A stretch of 64,000 nt of DNA from Rachicladosporium sp. CCFEE 5018 (lineage: Eukaryota; Ascomycota; Dothideomycetes; Cladosporiales; Cladosporiaceae), in the NCBI GenBank assembly GCA_002077045.2, contig KZ111153.1, positions 562,860-626,859 on the forward strand, written 5' to 3'. This document shows positions 10,759 to 20,817 of this stretch, piece by piece. Within the stretch, counting starts at the first letter, position 1; every line of letters begins with the position of its first letter. The position numbers and the translations under genes are program-made. The notes beneath the pieces were generated by a model, which was not told the DNA's origin, searched no databases, and saw only the letters and a list, made by a program, of their open reading frames with translations.

Positions 10759-12992
10759 TCAAGCACTCTTCTCAATGTCCAGGCGCTGTCTATTGCTCTT
10801 CCTCCTTTTGCGCCAGCGCCTCACCACGATGAACACTCCAGAGATACACGCCATGAGCAGCAAGACTGCCGAGAGCGCCACAAGCGGAGCCCACCATACA
10901 GATCCGCGGGGAATTTGCGAAATGTTCATGCCAAAGATACCTGTCACCAGCGTTACAGGGAGGTAGAAGAAAGCCAGCACTGCAATCCATGTCGATCGGC
11001 GGGTCAATTCCATGCTTTGGTGGCTTTCATATACACTGGCGGAGCTCATAAGAATCTGAAAGCTGTCGATGAGCAGCTTATCGAGATCCTTGGCGCGCTT
11101 TAGGATGCTCTCGTAGTTCTCGACAGGAGACAAATACTTTGCCTTTTCCCGGCGTCTTATACGAGGGAACAAGTCATAGTACTGCTGAAGTCCTTGTGGT
11201 ATCTGCGCATTCACGCCCGTGACCTCCTCCTTTAAGAGCTCCAGCTGCGCACGGTGGTCGTGCAAGGTAGTACTGGTCGTGAGTGATTGATCGGCACAAG
11301 AGGCCTGTGGAATGGCAATGAAGCTAATATGACTGATGTTCTTTTCTCAGAGTCTGCAGGTTCGTTTCCCATATCGAGCTTGAGAGCAAGTATAGCAGGC
11401 CTTGCGGATCGCACGCTGCCCAGGAAGACAGTTCTGCTTCATCCATCGAGTGAACGCTATCTGCGGCTGTTGGCTGTAACCCCAATTGTTGCTCTCCACA
11501 CAGTACCTGGCAAAGCCAAGGGTGACGTGCACAGCTCTGGAGTGCCCGGTATATACTCTCGCCGCCGTGATTCTGATGGGCAGGGTGATCACTGTCAAAA
11601 AGACGCGGCAGTAGGATCCAGTCTTTGGAGCTGGCACTTTCATAAGTCAATCTTGATCGATGTCCAGAGGGAGGTAATCTGTCAACCAGCATGATGCCTA
11701 GACGAATTGTTGTCAGTAGAGAACGGTAGCACATGTTCACTGCGCTTACATAGGTGCTTGTTTGCTATTATATACGAAAGCTTCGTCTCGTAGAGGAAGG
11801 TGGTCGAACTGAGAGCGTCGCTGTTCGGTGCCCTGGACTTGCGCGTATGCCAGTCTCTGCTGAAACGCTTCGTAGGTATACCCGTGTCGAAATCGACTTG
11901 AACGTTGGCTGTCAGACTGTGATATCTGCGGGACCGAACACATAGCAGTGCCACGAATTTAGCTCGAATTTGAGTCGTCCCCTTATTATACCGCTCGGCG
12001 TCATCGTCAGAGGTTAGTATGGAGCCCTGAACGTCGTGCAATAAGACCATACATGCTTTCACGAGAGCAGTGAACTCGTTCCATTCTTCTGGGCTGTTCG
12101 CCCCACGGGTCTGCGCTATAGATTACCCCAGCCCATCAATATATGCCTTTAGCCGTGGTAGCATATTGTTCAAAAATGACAGAAGCTTCAGAGGTAATGG
12201 GTACGAGACCTGGGCAGGGTCAGGCTCAGAGTGGTTGTGGCGTGTGTATGCGAATGCAGTCTCCTCGGCAAGGTCATCGAGGGTGACAGACACCTTCGCA
12301 ATCTTGTCGCTGAATATCTGAGACCTTGTGGCCTCGTACTCGTATCCGATGAGATGTTGAACAAAGAAGTCAGAATGCATCTGGAGGTGAGACACAGTGC
12401 CGAGTGTCTGAATCCATTGCGCGTCGATATCCTCAATAATGCAAATGGAGTCGAGCTCCGATTGATACGAGCTCTCTATCCTTGCGACGAGCTTTCGAAC
12501 ATCAACGATATCTTCCTCAACCGGACCATCCTCATTGTAGAAGCTGCATTGCGTCTTATGGTGATCCTCAATGTAGTGTTTCCGAATGTGGTTGCCGGAC
12601 TCCTCAGCTTTCGCGAAGACAGTCTCAGAGAAAGTGCCACTGCATTTCTGCGAAGCTTTTTAAGTGGCTTGACTCTTTGATCCGGTTGATCTCGACCTCT
12701 TTGATCCGGTTGATCTCGACTCGGTTCTCTGGCGCTGCACCCCAGGGGAGATATCACGGACACGCGCGTCATATACAAGGTTCGCGATCGGACCTTTGAG
12801 CTTCGGGCTGCTGTCCTCTGGTCGACTCATTGGTTCAAGAGGCCAAGTGCCTTGACCATGGAGTTCCCACATTCTTGGCTCGTCGATATGCCTGCGAACA
12901 GTCGTTGTCGTGAACTCACCGCAACGTTGTGAATCGCGCGATGGGTGAGGAACATTCAGTTTGTGCCCTTCATACGTATGAGATGGTAGCAA
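10759..12992 (-). pseudogene. Decayed CorA-like magnesium transporter
   Basis: The last segment (10759 to about 11346) is a clear CorA C-terminus: a long helix leading to a first membrane helix ending in the signature FGMNI, then a second membrane helix and a basic tail. Upstream the family's sequence continues in one minus-strand frame through 12992 (SSSIWETNL near 11370, SDFFVQHL near 12370). A plausible intron lies at 11698-11749, with donor GTAAGC, branch CTGAC and acceptor CTAG. The frame is broken three times: TAA at 12660-12662, TAA at 12123-12125, and a +1 shift near 11347, across which the family-like sequence resumes in another frame. No GT donor exists near the shift to explain it as an intron. 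Unrecognised introns could still explain the stops, so decay is likely but not proven. Confidence 0.65.
12673..12720 (+). repeat. Perfect 24-bp tandem duplication (two units)
   Basis: Units 12673-12696 and 12697-12720 are identical. The length is a multiple of three and sits in the open frame of the CorA relic, where it encodes a doubled Arg-Ser-Thr-Gly-Ser-Lys-type peptide, 10 bases from the in-frame TAA. Confidence 0.95.
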
Positions 12993-13631
12993 TGATCAGC
13001 AGCGTCTTATGTTTCCGTAACGACGTATGGACAGGTCTTTGGTGCGTACATGTACCCAGAGCCGGTCGAGTGAGCACTCGGGTTCGCCAATGTCGAAGCA
13101 TGTTTGTAGACTGATGAATTGTTCGTCATCTGCAGTCACTATTGCCTCGATCGGGGCTGTGCCCTAGATGCATGCAGGTGCAATGCCAGCACGATACTGC
13201 ATGCAAGCCACGAAATAGAGTAGGTATACTTCAATGCAGGCATTGCGCTCGGCTGCCTGAAGTGTGCGTCGCGTTGTTTTCTCTGCACACTTCCGAATGT
13301 CTCATGAGGTCGTGCACTCGTCAGCACAACGCCTCGCATTGATGCGTCATGATCGATCAGAACGCGTTGACCTACCCTTGTATCTGATGCGTAGGCAGTG
13401 AATGGATCGCGAGTCTATGGCAATGATGCCCATGCCCGGGAGATATCTCGATCAAGTACACGTAGGGACGTGCATCATGCGTGCCGCTGTAAGCTGGGTT
13501 AGGCCCAGATGTCGGCGATTTGCAGGATTGCCTTCGTCTCGTCATATGTGATCTCTTCGAAGTGCTCCGCCTACCGCACTGGCCTTCCCGGCCCCACTCG
13601 TGCTTGCATTGTTCGGTCGCATCAAATATCG
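12993..13631. other. Spacer upstream of the CorA relic
   Basis: Should hold the promoter of the CorA relic and the 3' flank of the next minus-strand gene. Only short open frames without recognisable domains. The right copy is 38435-39073. Confidence 0.4.
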
Positions 13632-14363
13632 TTACACCTCCCTCGTCTTCTTGAACCCGATATTGCCCTCCTCCTTCAATCCCCACTTATTCAAATCTTG
13701 CGTTTCCAACAGCCTCCTCACCAGACTAACCTCACACACCGTCCGGCCCTTCTTGTAGTCTTTCAGCCCATCATCTTCCATGTCAAAGTACAGCGCCCAG
13801 CCCTTCTTTTCCCCCTCATCAACAGCCACGAACCCTTCATACTCGTCCAGCGTGATGCGACTGTTCTCATTCTCTTCCGTAGTCCAGTCGAAGCTCCCGA
13901 CGTGGTGCGCGATACTGCCGGAGCGGGAAGAGTACTTGCACTCCAGCGTGTCTTTGTTGACGTATATCCAATTCAAGACCGGAGGGTCGCGCGAGATTGT
14001 GCTGACTAGACCGCGCGTGTGATCGCGATCGGTGTCCGGGTATGCCACGTAGAACCCTGTGAAGGGGTGGCGAGCCGGGTTCTTTGGCTGGCCAGTCTCG
14101 GGATCTTTTGCTTCCAGCCAAAGCTTGTCATCGTGAAGTGTGACTATCGCGTCCTGTAGCTCGCCTCGACGCCGATTCTTGCTGCCGGACTTTGTCTCGA
14201 CTCGGACGTCGAGATGGAATTTCAGCATCCGGACTTGATTCGAGGAGTCCGCATTCTGCCTTTGCTGTTCGCTGACGCCTTGGCCTACACCGGTGACTGT
14301 CGCGACGCCGACAGCGCTGGTTATTGGGAGTGCTAGGCCGAGGCCCATGATAAAGTCGACCAT
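13632..14363 (-). CDS. Conserved fungal protein of unknown function, 243 aa
   Basis: I do not recognise a named family. The frame could start at 14492, but the ATG at 14363 (MVDFIMGLGLALPITSAVGV) gives a compact N-terminus with a hydrophobic, Gly/Ala/Val-rich stretch of about 30 residues, which could be a membrane anchor or signal-like segment. The rest is soluble in character, rich in charged residues and beta-type sequence (HLDVRVETKSG, DAIVTLHDDKLWLEAKDP, GFYVAYPDTD, EYEGFVAVDEG) and ends in a basic tail. It has no introns and no catalytic motif I can name. It is probably real because the frame is long, the composition is protein-like, and the downstream spacing to its neighbours is normal. 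Confidence 0.75.
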   Translation of the reverse strand: MVDFIMGLGLALPITSAVGVATVTGVGQGVSEQQRQNADSSNQVRMLKFHLDVRVETKSGSKNRRRGELQDAIVTLHDDKLWLEAKDPETGQPKNPARHPFTGFYVAYPDTDRDHTRGLVSTISRDPPVLNWIYVNKDTLECKYSSRSGSIAHHVGSFDWTTEENENSRITLDEYEGFVAVDEGEKKGWALYFDMEDDGLKDYKKGRTVCEVSLVRRLLETQDLNKWGLKEEGNIGFKKTREV

Positions 14364-14997
14364 GCCTATGAGTACTGACTGCGGTGGGGAACGTGTGTGG
14401 TCGTAGACTGGAATGAATGGTTGGGAGTACTTGAAGCTCAGAAGGATCCTACCTTCAACGCTATACCGCGGTTCGTGAAATAGTGCCAACAACTACACTC
14501 GTCACTCGGATCGATTGATAGCCTGGAATTGGTCGCGACGAGAGCTGGGCGAAGGTTTGGGACATGCCTTGAGCTTGGACAGACCGTCATCTGCTCGTGG
14601 GAACGTTTGTACAGCGGAGGACTCTACGGGCACGGACGCACCGCACCTAGTCTACGATTCACTCATATGTTCCACTATCGCCATTCGGACGTGCTGAACG
14701 TGGCATGATTATGGAGAACGTAAGTACTGTCCTTCCGTGACTTCGAGAACGGGAAGTCTCGACTACATGTATCTTCCATGTTTATTCGAACATGTAAGTG
14801 CCCAGCAGGGCTAGAGTGGATACTTCCTTCAATTGCATCAACGCTGCTTCTGTTGCAGGTATGTAGGCGAGTCACTAGGTCGTAGATGCAGATGATGGTA
14901 CCAGCCTCTCGTCCACTGCTTGCAAATTGACCTGATCCATCGGCTCATCACCAGCAATCACTACAGCCAGCTTTTGTCACGCAGTGTATCGTATCTT
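14364..14997. other. Spacer before the 17-bp array
   Basis: Upstream region of the 243-aa protein gene. It contains no domain-bearing open frame. It leads into the 17-bp tandem array at 14998. The right copy is 39806-40439. Confidence 0.4.
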
Positions 14998-15150
14998 AGT
15001 CCTCGATCGGCATTAGTCGTCGCTCAGCATCTGTCGTCGCTCACAGCTAGTCATCGATCAGTGACTCAGTCCGATCAGCATCATTTTCCGATCAGCAGCA
15101 ATCCTCGCTCAGCTTCAGTCCTTGATCGGCACGAGTCCTCGATCAGCGTC
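14998..15150 (+). repeat. Nine-unit 17-bp degenerate tandem array
   Basis: Read in blocks of 17 from 14998, all nine blocks align without a gap to the consensus AGTCCTCGATCAGCATC, with the core CGATCAGC or CGCTCAGC most constant. The array ends 26 bases before the ATG of the cerato-platanin relic, so it lies in its promoter or leader. Seventeen is not a multiple of three, which argues against a coding repeat. It could be a minisatellite or a reiterated protein-binding site. Confidence 0.85.
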
Positions 15151-15176
15151 TCAACAGAGTTCGGAAGACCGTGATC

Positions 15177-15676
15177 ATGAGGCTCATTGCGACCCTCGCC
15201 CATTTCGTCAAGGCCGCAGTGAGTGCAGCGAACGTCAGCTACGATGCAGTGCGTATGCTTGACTTGAAGCAAGCAGACTCTGGCTGATCTTACACTGCCA
15301 GGGCTACGACAATCCGTCCCGCAGCCTCGCAGTCACTTCCTGTTCGAACGGCGTGAACGGCCTCATCACGAAGCACGGCTGGCAAAATCAGCGAGATGTC
15401 CCGCGCTTCCCACACATCGGCGGCTAGGAAGGCGTCGCGGGGTGGAACAGTGCCAGCTGTGGAACCTGTCTGGCTGTGACCTACAAGAACAAGACCGTCA
15501 ACGTCCTTGTCGTCGACCACGCCGACTATGGTCTCAACATCGCTCGGTCCGCCATGGATGAATTGACGGACGGGAAAGCGTTGCGGATGGGAAGGATCGA
15601 CGCGAAGATCGAGGTGGTGGCATCATCGGCTTGTGGAGTGGCAGCAAGGAGAAGAAGTGAGGATCCATTTGCGTAG
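15177..15676 (+). pseudogene. Cerato-platanin family secreted protein, disrupted
   Basis: Relic of a small secreted fungal cerato-platanin, a family that acts in the wall or apoplast and can elicit plant defence. Exon 1 is 15177-15248 (24 codons, short hydrophobic leader, then the conserved mature start VSYDA). The intron at 15249-15301 has good GTGCGT and CCAG borders. Exon 2 carries the family motifs SCSNGVNGLITKHGW, FPHIGG, GWNSASCGTC, VNVLVVDHADYG and SACG. An in-frame TAG at 15425-15427 cuts the protein right after the IGG motif. Downstream the frame stays open, keeps the cysteine motifs, and runs about a dozen codons past the usual C-terminus to 15676. The lesion is identical in the right copy. 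A sequencing error shared by both copies is the alternative. Confidence 0.85.
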
Positions 15677-16959
15677 GTCGCTAGGCGACCCGATCTTCTT
15701 ATGTGAGGGCGTGACGATGAGGAAGCACGAGGATGGTGGAGGGAGTGGAGGGCAGTATTCTCGTCCTCGTACTCTCCGCGATGGATGAGACGGACTCTCG
15801 AGATTACGGGAGGAGGGCATGGGAGTCGAGCAACAGGTCTTGATCGTTTGGAGAAGTGTGCACGGAAGTGGAAGTTAAAGAGATGAAGAGATAATCTCAT
15901 GACCAGCTTGCCGCTACTTACCTCTATCGATTACAGGCAGGTAGCTGTTGATGATCACTCGTGTTGATCTTGCAAGTCAGCGTTCTCACTTTCCCTCAAG
16001 TATCTGTGGCCAATGATTGCCCATCTGTAGCGTAAGTGGAGGTCTCTCGTTGACCGCCCAGGAACCACATAACGGCTATAGCTTGATATGCGTTAGTAGG
16101 CGTGAAGAGAGCCGCGCCCAGAAGCAATCATTGGCTGGTACTCGCGGACGCTACCGTTCTAATTTTGTTGGGCGAACGGCGGACAACAGCGCAAACGTGG
16201 CAATAATTGACGGCGCAGCAATAACACTGTGGTCGCAAAATAAGAGCGACGGCGATGGCATCACGTCAAACGGTATGCTAATTGATCAGTTTGCCACGTA
16301 TGTACATGTAGTGATGCATTGTTGATCTCCTCGTGGTAAGAGCGAACAGCCCACCAAAGATCACCCCACTTGCGGCAATTCTGTGTCACGTGTGGTGGCT
16401 TCTGCCAACGGCTCCCGCATCACCGCTCTTCAAAACACTCGAGCTTCGATCCCCATCACTTCACCATCACCAACCCGGATCCCCATAGCATCCCTGCCGC
16501 TACTCCGCTTCGTCGCTCCAGGCTCTATACACCATCAATCGCTTCAGGTATGAGCTTCCCTCCCCCACGCTCACCCCGGCGACCTTACGAGTCCGCATGC
16601 CAAGCACCATGCGACTGAGCCTCACCAAGGGGACATGTTACTGTGCAGACGTTGCGCGGATGTACAAGGCAGTACGCCAAGAGCCGCACTCTGAGAGAGG
16701 CTGTTTCGGGGTGACTGGCTCAGCATATTTGAGCCTACCGCAACGTCGGCAGTAACTCGCATGAAAAACCCAGCAATGGCGTCACCTCATGCTTGCTGTT
16801 GTGCTTGTTGTTCGCATCGAGGCTGAACAGCGCTGGATCGTGCGAGCGGATCCATCACGCCTCGGAATCGGCATCATTCTCATGTCCAGCGAGTGGGGAC
16901 GTTCAAGCGACCGGTGACTGACTTCATCTTTCCAGACTCCCCCCTAAACCACCGCCGAA
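15677..16959. promoter_or_regulatory. 14-3-3 gene upstream region with probable leader intron
   Basis: No protein gene seen. Near the right end a CT-rich leader carries a donor GTATGA at 16548 and an acceptor TTCCAG ending at 16935, with CTGAC-type branch sequence before it. This would be a 388-nt intron in the 5' UTR, 24 bases before the ATG. Further left, GCCAATGATTGC at 16009-16020 and its exact inverse at 16124-16135 form an inverted pair of CCAAT elements. The right copy is 41119-42401. Confidence 0.5.
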
Positions 16960-17980
16960 ATGGGTGTCGACGATTCTGTCTATTTGGCGAAGCTTGCCGA
17001 GCAAGCCGAGCGCTATGAGGGTATAGCATTTTCAGAAATCTCCGCACGACGCGCCGTCCACTGACAATGCAAAGAGATGGTCGAGAACATGAAGAACGTC
17101 GCCTCCGCAGATCAGGAGCTCACAGTCGAGGAGCGCAATCTTTTGTCTGTCGCCTACAAGAACGTGATTGGTGCTCGTCGTGCCTCGTGGCGCATCGTTA
17201 CCTCCATCGAGCAGAAGGAGGAGAGCAAGGGCAATGAGCAGCAGGTGTCTCTGATCAAGTCGTACCGTCAAAAGATCGAGGCCGAGCTCGCCAAGATCTG
17301 CGAGGACATCCTCGAGGTGTTGGAGAAGCATCTCATTCCTTCCGCCCAGAGCGGCGAGTCGAAGGTGTTCTACCACAAGATGTATGTTGACACACTCCAT
17401 CGAGCGGCCTTCTACGATACTGACGAGGTGCCCTCTATAGGAAGGGCGACTACCACCGTTACCTCGCCGAGTTCGCCATGGGTGACAAACGCAAGACATC
17501 CGCCGACAAGTCTCTTGAGGCGTACCAGGCTGCTACTGAGGTTGCTGCCACCGACCTCGCACCTACCCACCCCATCCGCCTCGGTCTGGCCCTGAACTTC
17601 TCGGTCTTCTACTATGAGATCTTGAACTCACCAGACAAGGCCTGCCAAATGGCCAAGACCTCGTTTGACGAGGCTATTGCTGGTGCGTAGTATCGTATGC
17701 GTTGAGGTATGGCGGTTCTGACAGAGTCGCAGAGCTTGACACCCTGTCCGAGGAGAGCTACAAGGACTCCACGCTCATCATGCAACTCCTCCGCGACAAC
17801 TTGGTAAGCTCACCTGGGACACTACACTTGTGCTCGTGCTGATATACCCTCTAGACGCTCTGGACATCGTCCGAAGCCGAGCCTGCAGGCGAGACCAGCG
17901 GCGAAGCCGCCCCGGCTACGACCGAGAGCAAGGACACCTCCGATGCGCCCGTCGGCGAGGAGACTAAGCCTGCGCAGTAG
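16960..17980 (+). CDS. 14-3-3 phosphoserine-binding adaptor, 268 aa
   Basis: Dimeric adaptor that binds phosphoserine/threonine motifs in signalling, cell-cycle and metabolic proteins. There are five exons: 16960-17020, 17075-17381, 17441-17682, 17733-17803 and 17855-17980, with introns of 50-59 nt and CTGAC-type branches. The sequence shows the N-terminal dimerisation helix (VYLAKLAEQAERYEEMVENMK), the signature RNLLSVAYKNVIGARRASWRI with the phosphate-binding Lys and Arg, the KGDYHRYLAEF segment at the start of exon 3, and the groove region HPIRLGLALNFSVFYYEI. The variable acidic tail after the last helix is about 35 residues, normal for fungal members. Nothing is missing. Confidence 0.96.
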
Positions 17981-19155
17981 ACTCTCCCATCAGAATCACA
18001 CCTACACAGGTCGCTTGAACCTACGCGGCCATCCTCTCTCTCTAGCAATGTGCGTACTGGCAAGCCTCGGCGATCGGGATAGCGTGGGTCATGTCTTACG
18101 GAAGGGGCTATGAGTGACACGGCGGGTATAAGCAAATATCCTATCGAAATGCCTGAGAGCTGGTAGTTCGTACCATGTCCTATGACTACATGAGCTTCGT
18201 TACATGAACTGTGTCTTACCCATCAATGCCAACCCCCGTTTGCCGAATCGGCACGTGACACAATCTCTTCGAGTTTCCGCGGCGACTCAGACCCGTCGTA
18301 TCCATCCAACACGTAATGTAATCACAGTACTTGGTCCACACATCCTACATCACGTTCACATCACCCTCCATCAGACCCTTCCCGCGTGAGGTACACGCCT
18401 TACAGCATTTGCGACCGGTAAGCCACCGCATTTTCCCTTGCCACGCCCAGGACCCAAACTCTCGGGATGATCTGCAACTCTGGGCGATCCTTGTCGAGTG
18501 TGGCACTGTTGAAACAGAGGAGCTGGCATTGCACTATAAGATGCTGCACGAGATGCAGTGCGTGCTGCAGGTCCTACGTCGGCCAACATCGCTTCGGCAT
18601 TGCCAGCGAAATGCCGATGCAAGTGCACGCTGCGCTGGATGTCTCTCCGCTGGCCCAAAGGGTCCCCTCGAGAAGCAGAGCTTACGTGCATGATGTGTCT
18701 CCGCTTCTCGGCGGCGCACCCGCAATTCACGCCTGGCGACCTCTCTGCGACCACGCATCTCCATCCCGGCTTGCCGTCTCTACCTGAACGCCTTGCTACG
18801 CTGTCCTACCCATCACTGCCCATCCTCCTTCACCCATAGGCTGCGCTGTCATTACTGCGCAACGGTTTCCTTGGCTCACACATTGCACCTCGCAGATTTG
18901 TCTCCTGCTCTTTCCGCGACCTTTCCGCAGCCTCACCTGCGCGCATCCCTCCACTTCAGCACCAACGCGATTTTCGAGCAGTCCGACTTCACTTCGGTGC
19001 GGCTTCACTTCGGAAAGAACGACCGGTATTGCGATTGCAATATTGCCTTGACTTCAGATTAGTCAGCCTTATTCAAGTCATCACTGCAGATCACCTTGTG
19101 CAGCGCTACGTCAACTCATAACGGCCGGTCAAGCATCTTTACTTGCCTCGAGAGC
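17981..19155. other. Spacer between 14-3-3 gene and RNA-binding gene leader
   Basis: Contains the 14-3-3 3' flank and, further right, pyrimidine-rich stretches typical of fungal promoters. Several open frames on both strands (for example 18331-18693) lack recognisable domains. The right copy is 43423-44597. Confidence 0.4.
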
Positions 19156-19240
19156 GTGAGTCACCCACTCCCTATTGTCGCGCGACAATGCGGGCTCAGC
19201 TCCGTCACCATCGGGTACTAACGGCTAGCGGCGCGTGCAG
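19156..19240 (+). promoter_or_regulatory. Probable 5' UTR intron containing a 16-bp perfect palindrome
   Basis: The donor is GTGAGT at 19156, a perfect TACTAAC branch box lies at 19216-19222, and the acceptor GTGCAG ends at 19240, 76 bases before the ATG of the RNA-binding gene. Inside lies the perfect 16-bp palindrome ATTGTCGCGCGACAAT (19174-19189). The intron is inferred from its consensus sites only. The right copy is 44598-44682. Confidence 0.6.
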
Positions 19241-19316
19241 ATCCTAGTACCTTTCGAGATATTGAATTCCCGTCACTTCACTGCTTCAACGAAGTCACAC
19301 GGCACACGAACTAATC

Positions 19317-20798
19317 ATGAGTTTCCCCAACTTCGGCGAGGCCGGCGCGCAGCCGCAGCAGCAGCAGGCACCGGAAGAGCAGGGCGGGTTCGAGCAGGGT
19401 GGATTCGACCAGAGTGCTTTTCAGCAGCAAGGCTTCAATGCGCCAGGTGCGGGGCAGCCGCAGATGGGTCAACAGCAGATGGGGCAACAGATGGGTCAGC
19501 AGATGGAACAGCAGATGGGTCAGCCGATGGACCCGAACCAGCAGCAGGGCCAGTTCCCGGGCGGACCAATGGGTGGTGCGCAGGGTCCTGGAGGACAGCC
19601 GCCAGGACCAGACTCGAAGACGACCCTCTGGTGAGTACATGTGATACGTTCTGGACTCGCTGCCATTCACTGACATGCAATCAGGATGGGTGAACTTGAG
19701 CCATGGATCGACGAGAACTTCGTCCGGAGCGTGTGGTTCAACATGGGCTACCAAGTTAACGTCAAGATGATCCGCGACAAATTCTCTGGGTACGTCGATG
19801 GAATGCCCGCAGAGTCCGACCAGTCACTCACTTCATCTCACAGAAGCAACGCCGGCTACTGCTTCGTCGACTTCGACAACACCGATGCCGCCGGCAAGGC
19901 GCTACAGCTCAACGGGCAGATCATTCCTAACTCGAATCGTCAATTCAAGTTGAACTGGGCTTCTGGAGGCGGTCTCGCTGATCGCGAACGTGGTGACCGC
20001 GGACCGGAGTACTCTATCTTTGTTGGCGATCTCGGACCGGAAGTCAATGAGTACGTCCTCATGTCACTGTTTCAGGGGAAATTCAATTCCTGCAAGTCGG
20101 CCAAGATCATGTCCGATCCCATCAGCGGCCTCTCGCGCGGGTATGGCTTCGTGCGCTTCGCCGATGAGGGTGAGCAGCAGCGTGCTCTTCATGATATGCA
20201 GGGCGTCTACTGCGGGAACCGACCGATGCGCATCAGTACTGCTACACCGAAGAACAAGACAGGTGGCGGTCCACCAGGCGGTATGGGAGGCCCGATGCAG
20301 CAGGGTGGTCCAAGTGGTATGGGCGTCTACTCCATGGGCGCTCCACCAATGGCTGGTGGCTACTACGGCGCACCCCAGCCGATGAACCAGTTCACCGACC
20401 CTAACAACACCACTGTCTTCGTCGGCGGACTGTCTGGCTACGTCACTGAGGATGAGCTGCGTTCATTCTTCCAAGGCTTTGGCGAGATCACCTACGTCAA
20501 GATCCCGCCTGGCAAGGGCTGTGGCTTCGTCCAATTTGTCCAGCGTCATGCTGCCGAGATGGCCATCAACCAGATGCAAGGCTATCCTATCGGCAACTCG
20601 CGTGTCCGCCTTAGTTGGGGACGCTCGCAGAACAACTCCGGCCCAGCTGGCACCCCTTACCGACCTGCTCCACCACCACCGGTCTACCCATCCATGGGCA
20701 TGCCACCTCAGCACCCTTACGGGAACTTTGCTCCCATGAAGGTACGTCTACCGCCTGTACCTGTAGTATCTGACATCACTGACATCACCTCACAGTAA
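19317..20798 (+). CDS. Three-RRM RNA-binding protein, Nam8/Csx1 type, 439 aa (left copy)
   Basis: Sequence-specific RNA-binding protein of the Nam8/Ngr1/Csx1 group, which acts in U1-snRNP splicing or mRNA stability. Exons are 19317-19630, 19685-19789 and 19844-20741. A last intron (20742-20795) is followed directly by the stop codon TAA. The N-terminus is Gln/Gly/Met-rich (about 100 residues of QQMG-type repeats). RRM1 is atypical (LWMGELEPWIDENFV), RRM2 carries IFVGDLG and RGYGFVRF, and RRM3 carries VFVGGLSG and GCGFVQF. A Gly/Met linker joins RRM2 and RRM3, and the tail is Pro-rich. This copy has Ser where the right copy has Gly in the linker (codon 20313-20315), plus six silent differences. 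The gene ends 19 bases before the gap. Confidence 0.92.
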
Positions 20799-20817
20799 GC
20801 GTATCCTTCATCCTTCT

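Larger units (their letters stand above)
1..20817. repeat. Left copy of a 20.8-kb direct duplication
   Basis: Every gene and spacer compared here recurs 25442 bases further on (25443-46259) in the same order and orientation and without a length change. Homology already exists at base 1, so the left boundary lies outside the window. The right end coincides exactly with the N gap. I found differences only at 20006, 20021, 20309, 20313, 20453, 20654 and 20717. The comparison was by eye and through predicted proteins, so single changes in non-coding stretches could have been missed. Confidence 0.97.

Noticed and set aside
12231..12680. 149-codon plus-strand frame across the CorA relic
   Set aside because: The opposite strand carries family-like sequence. 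The plus frame has no domain and is probably a shadow.
14998..15150. 17-bp array as a CRISPR array
   Set aside because: The units are contiguous with no spacers, and the genome is eukaryotic.
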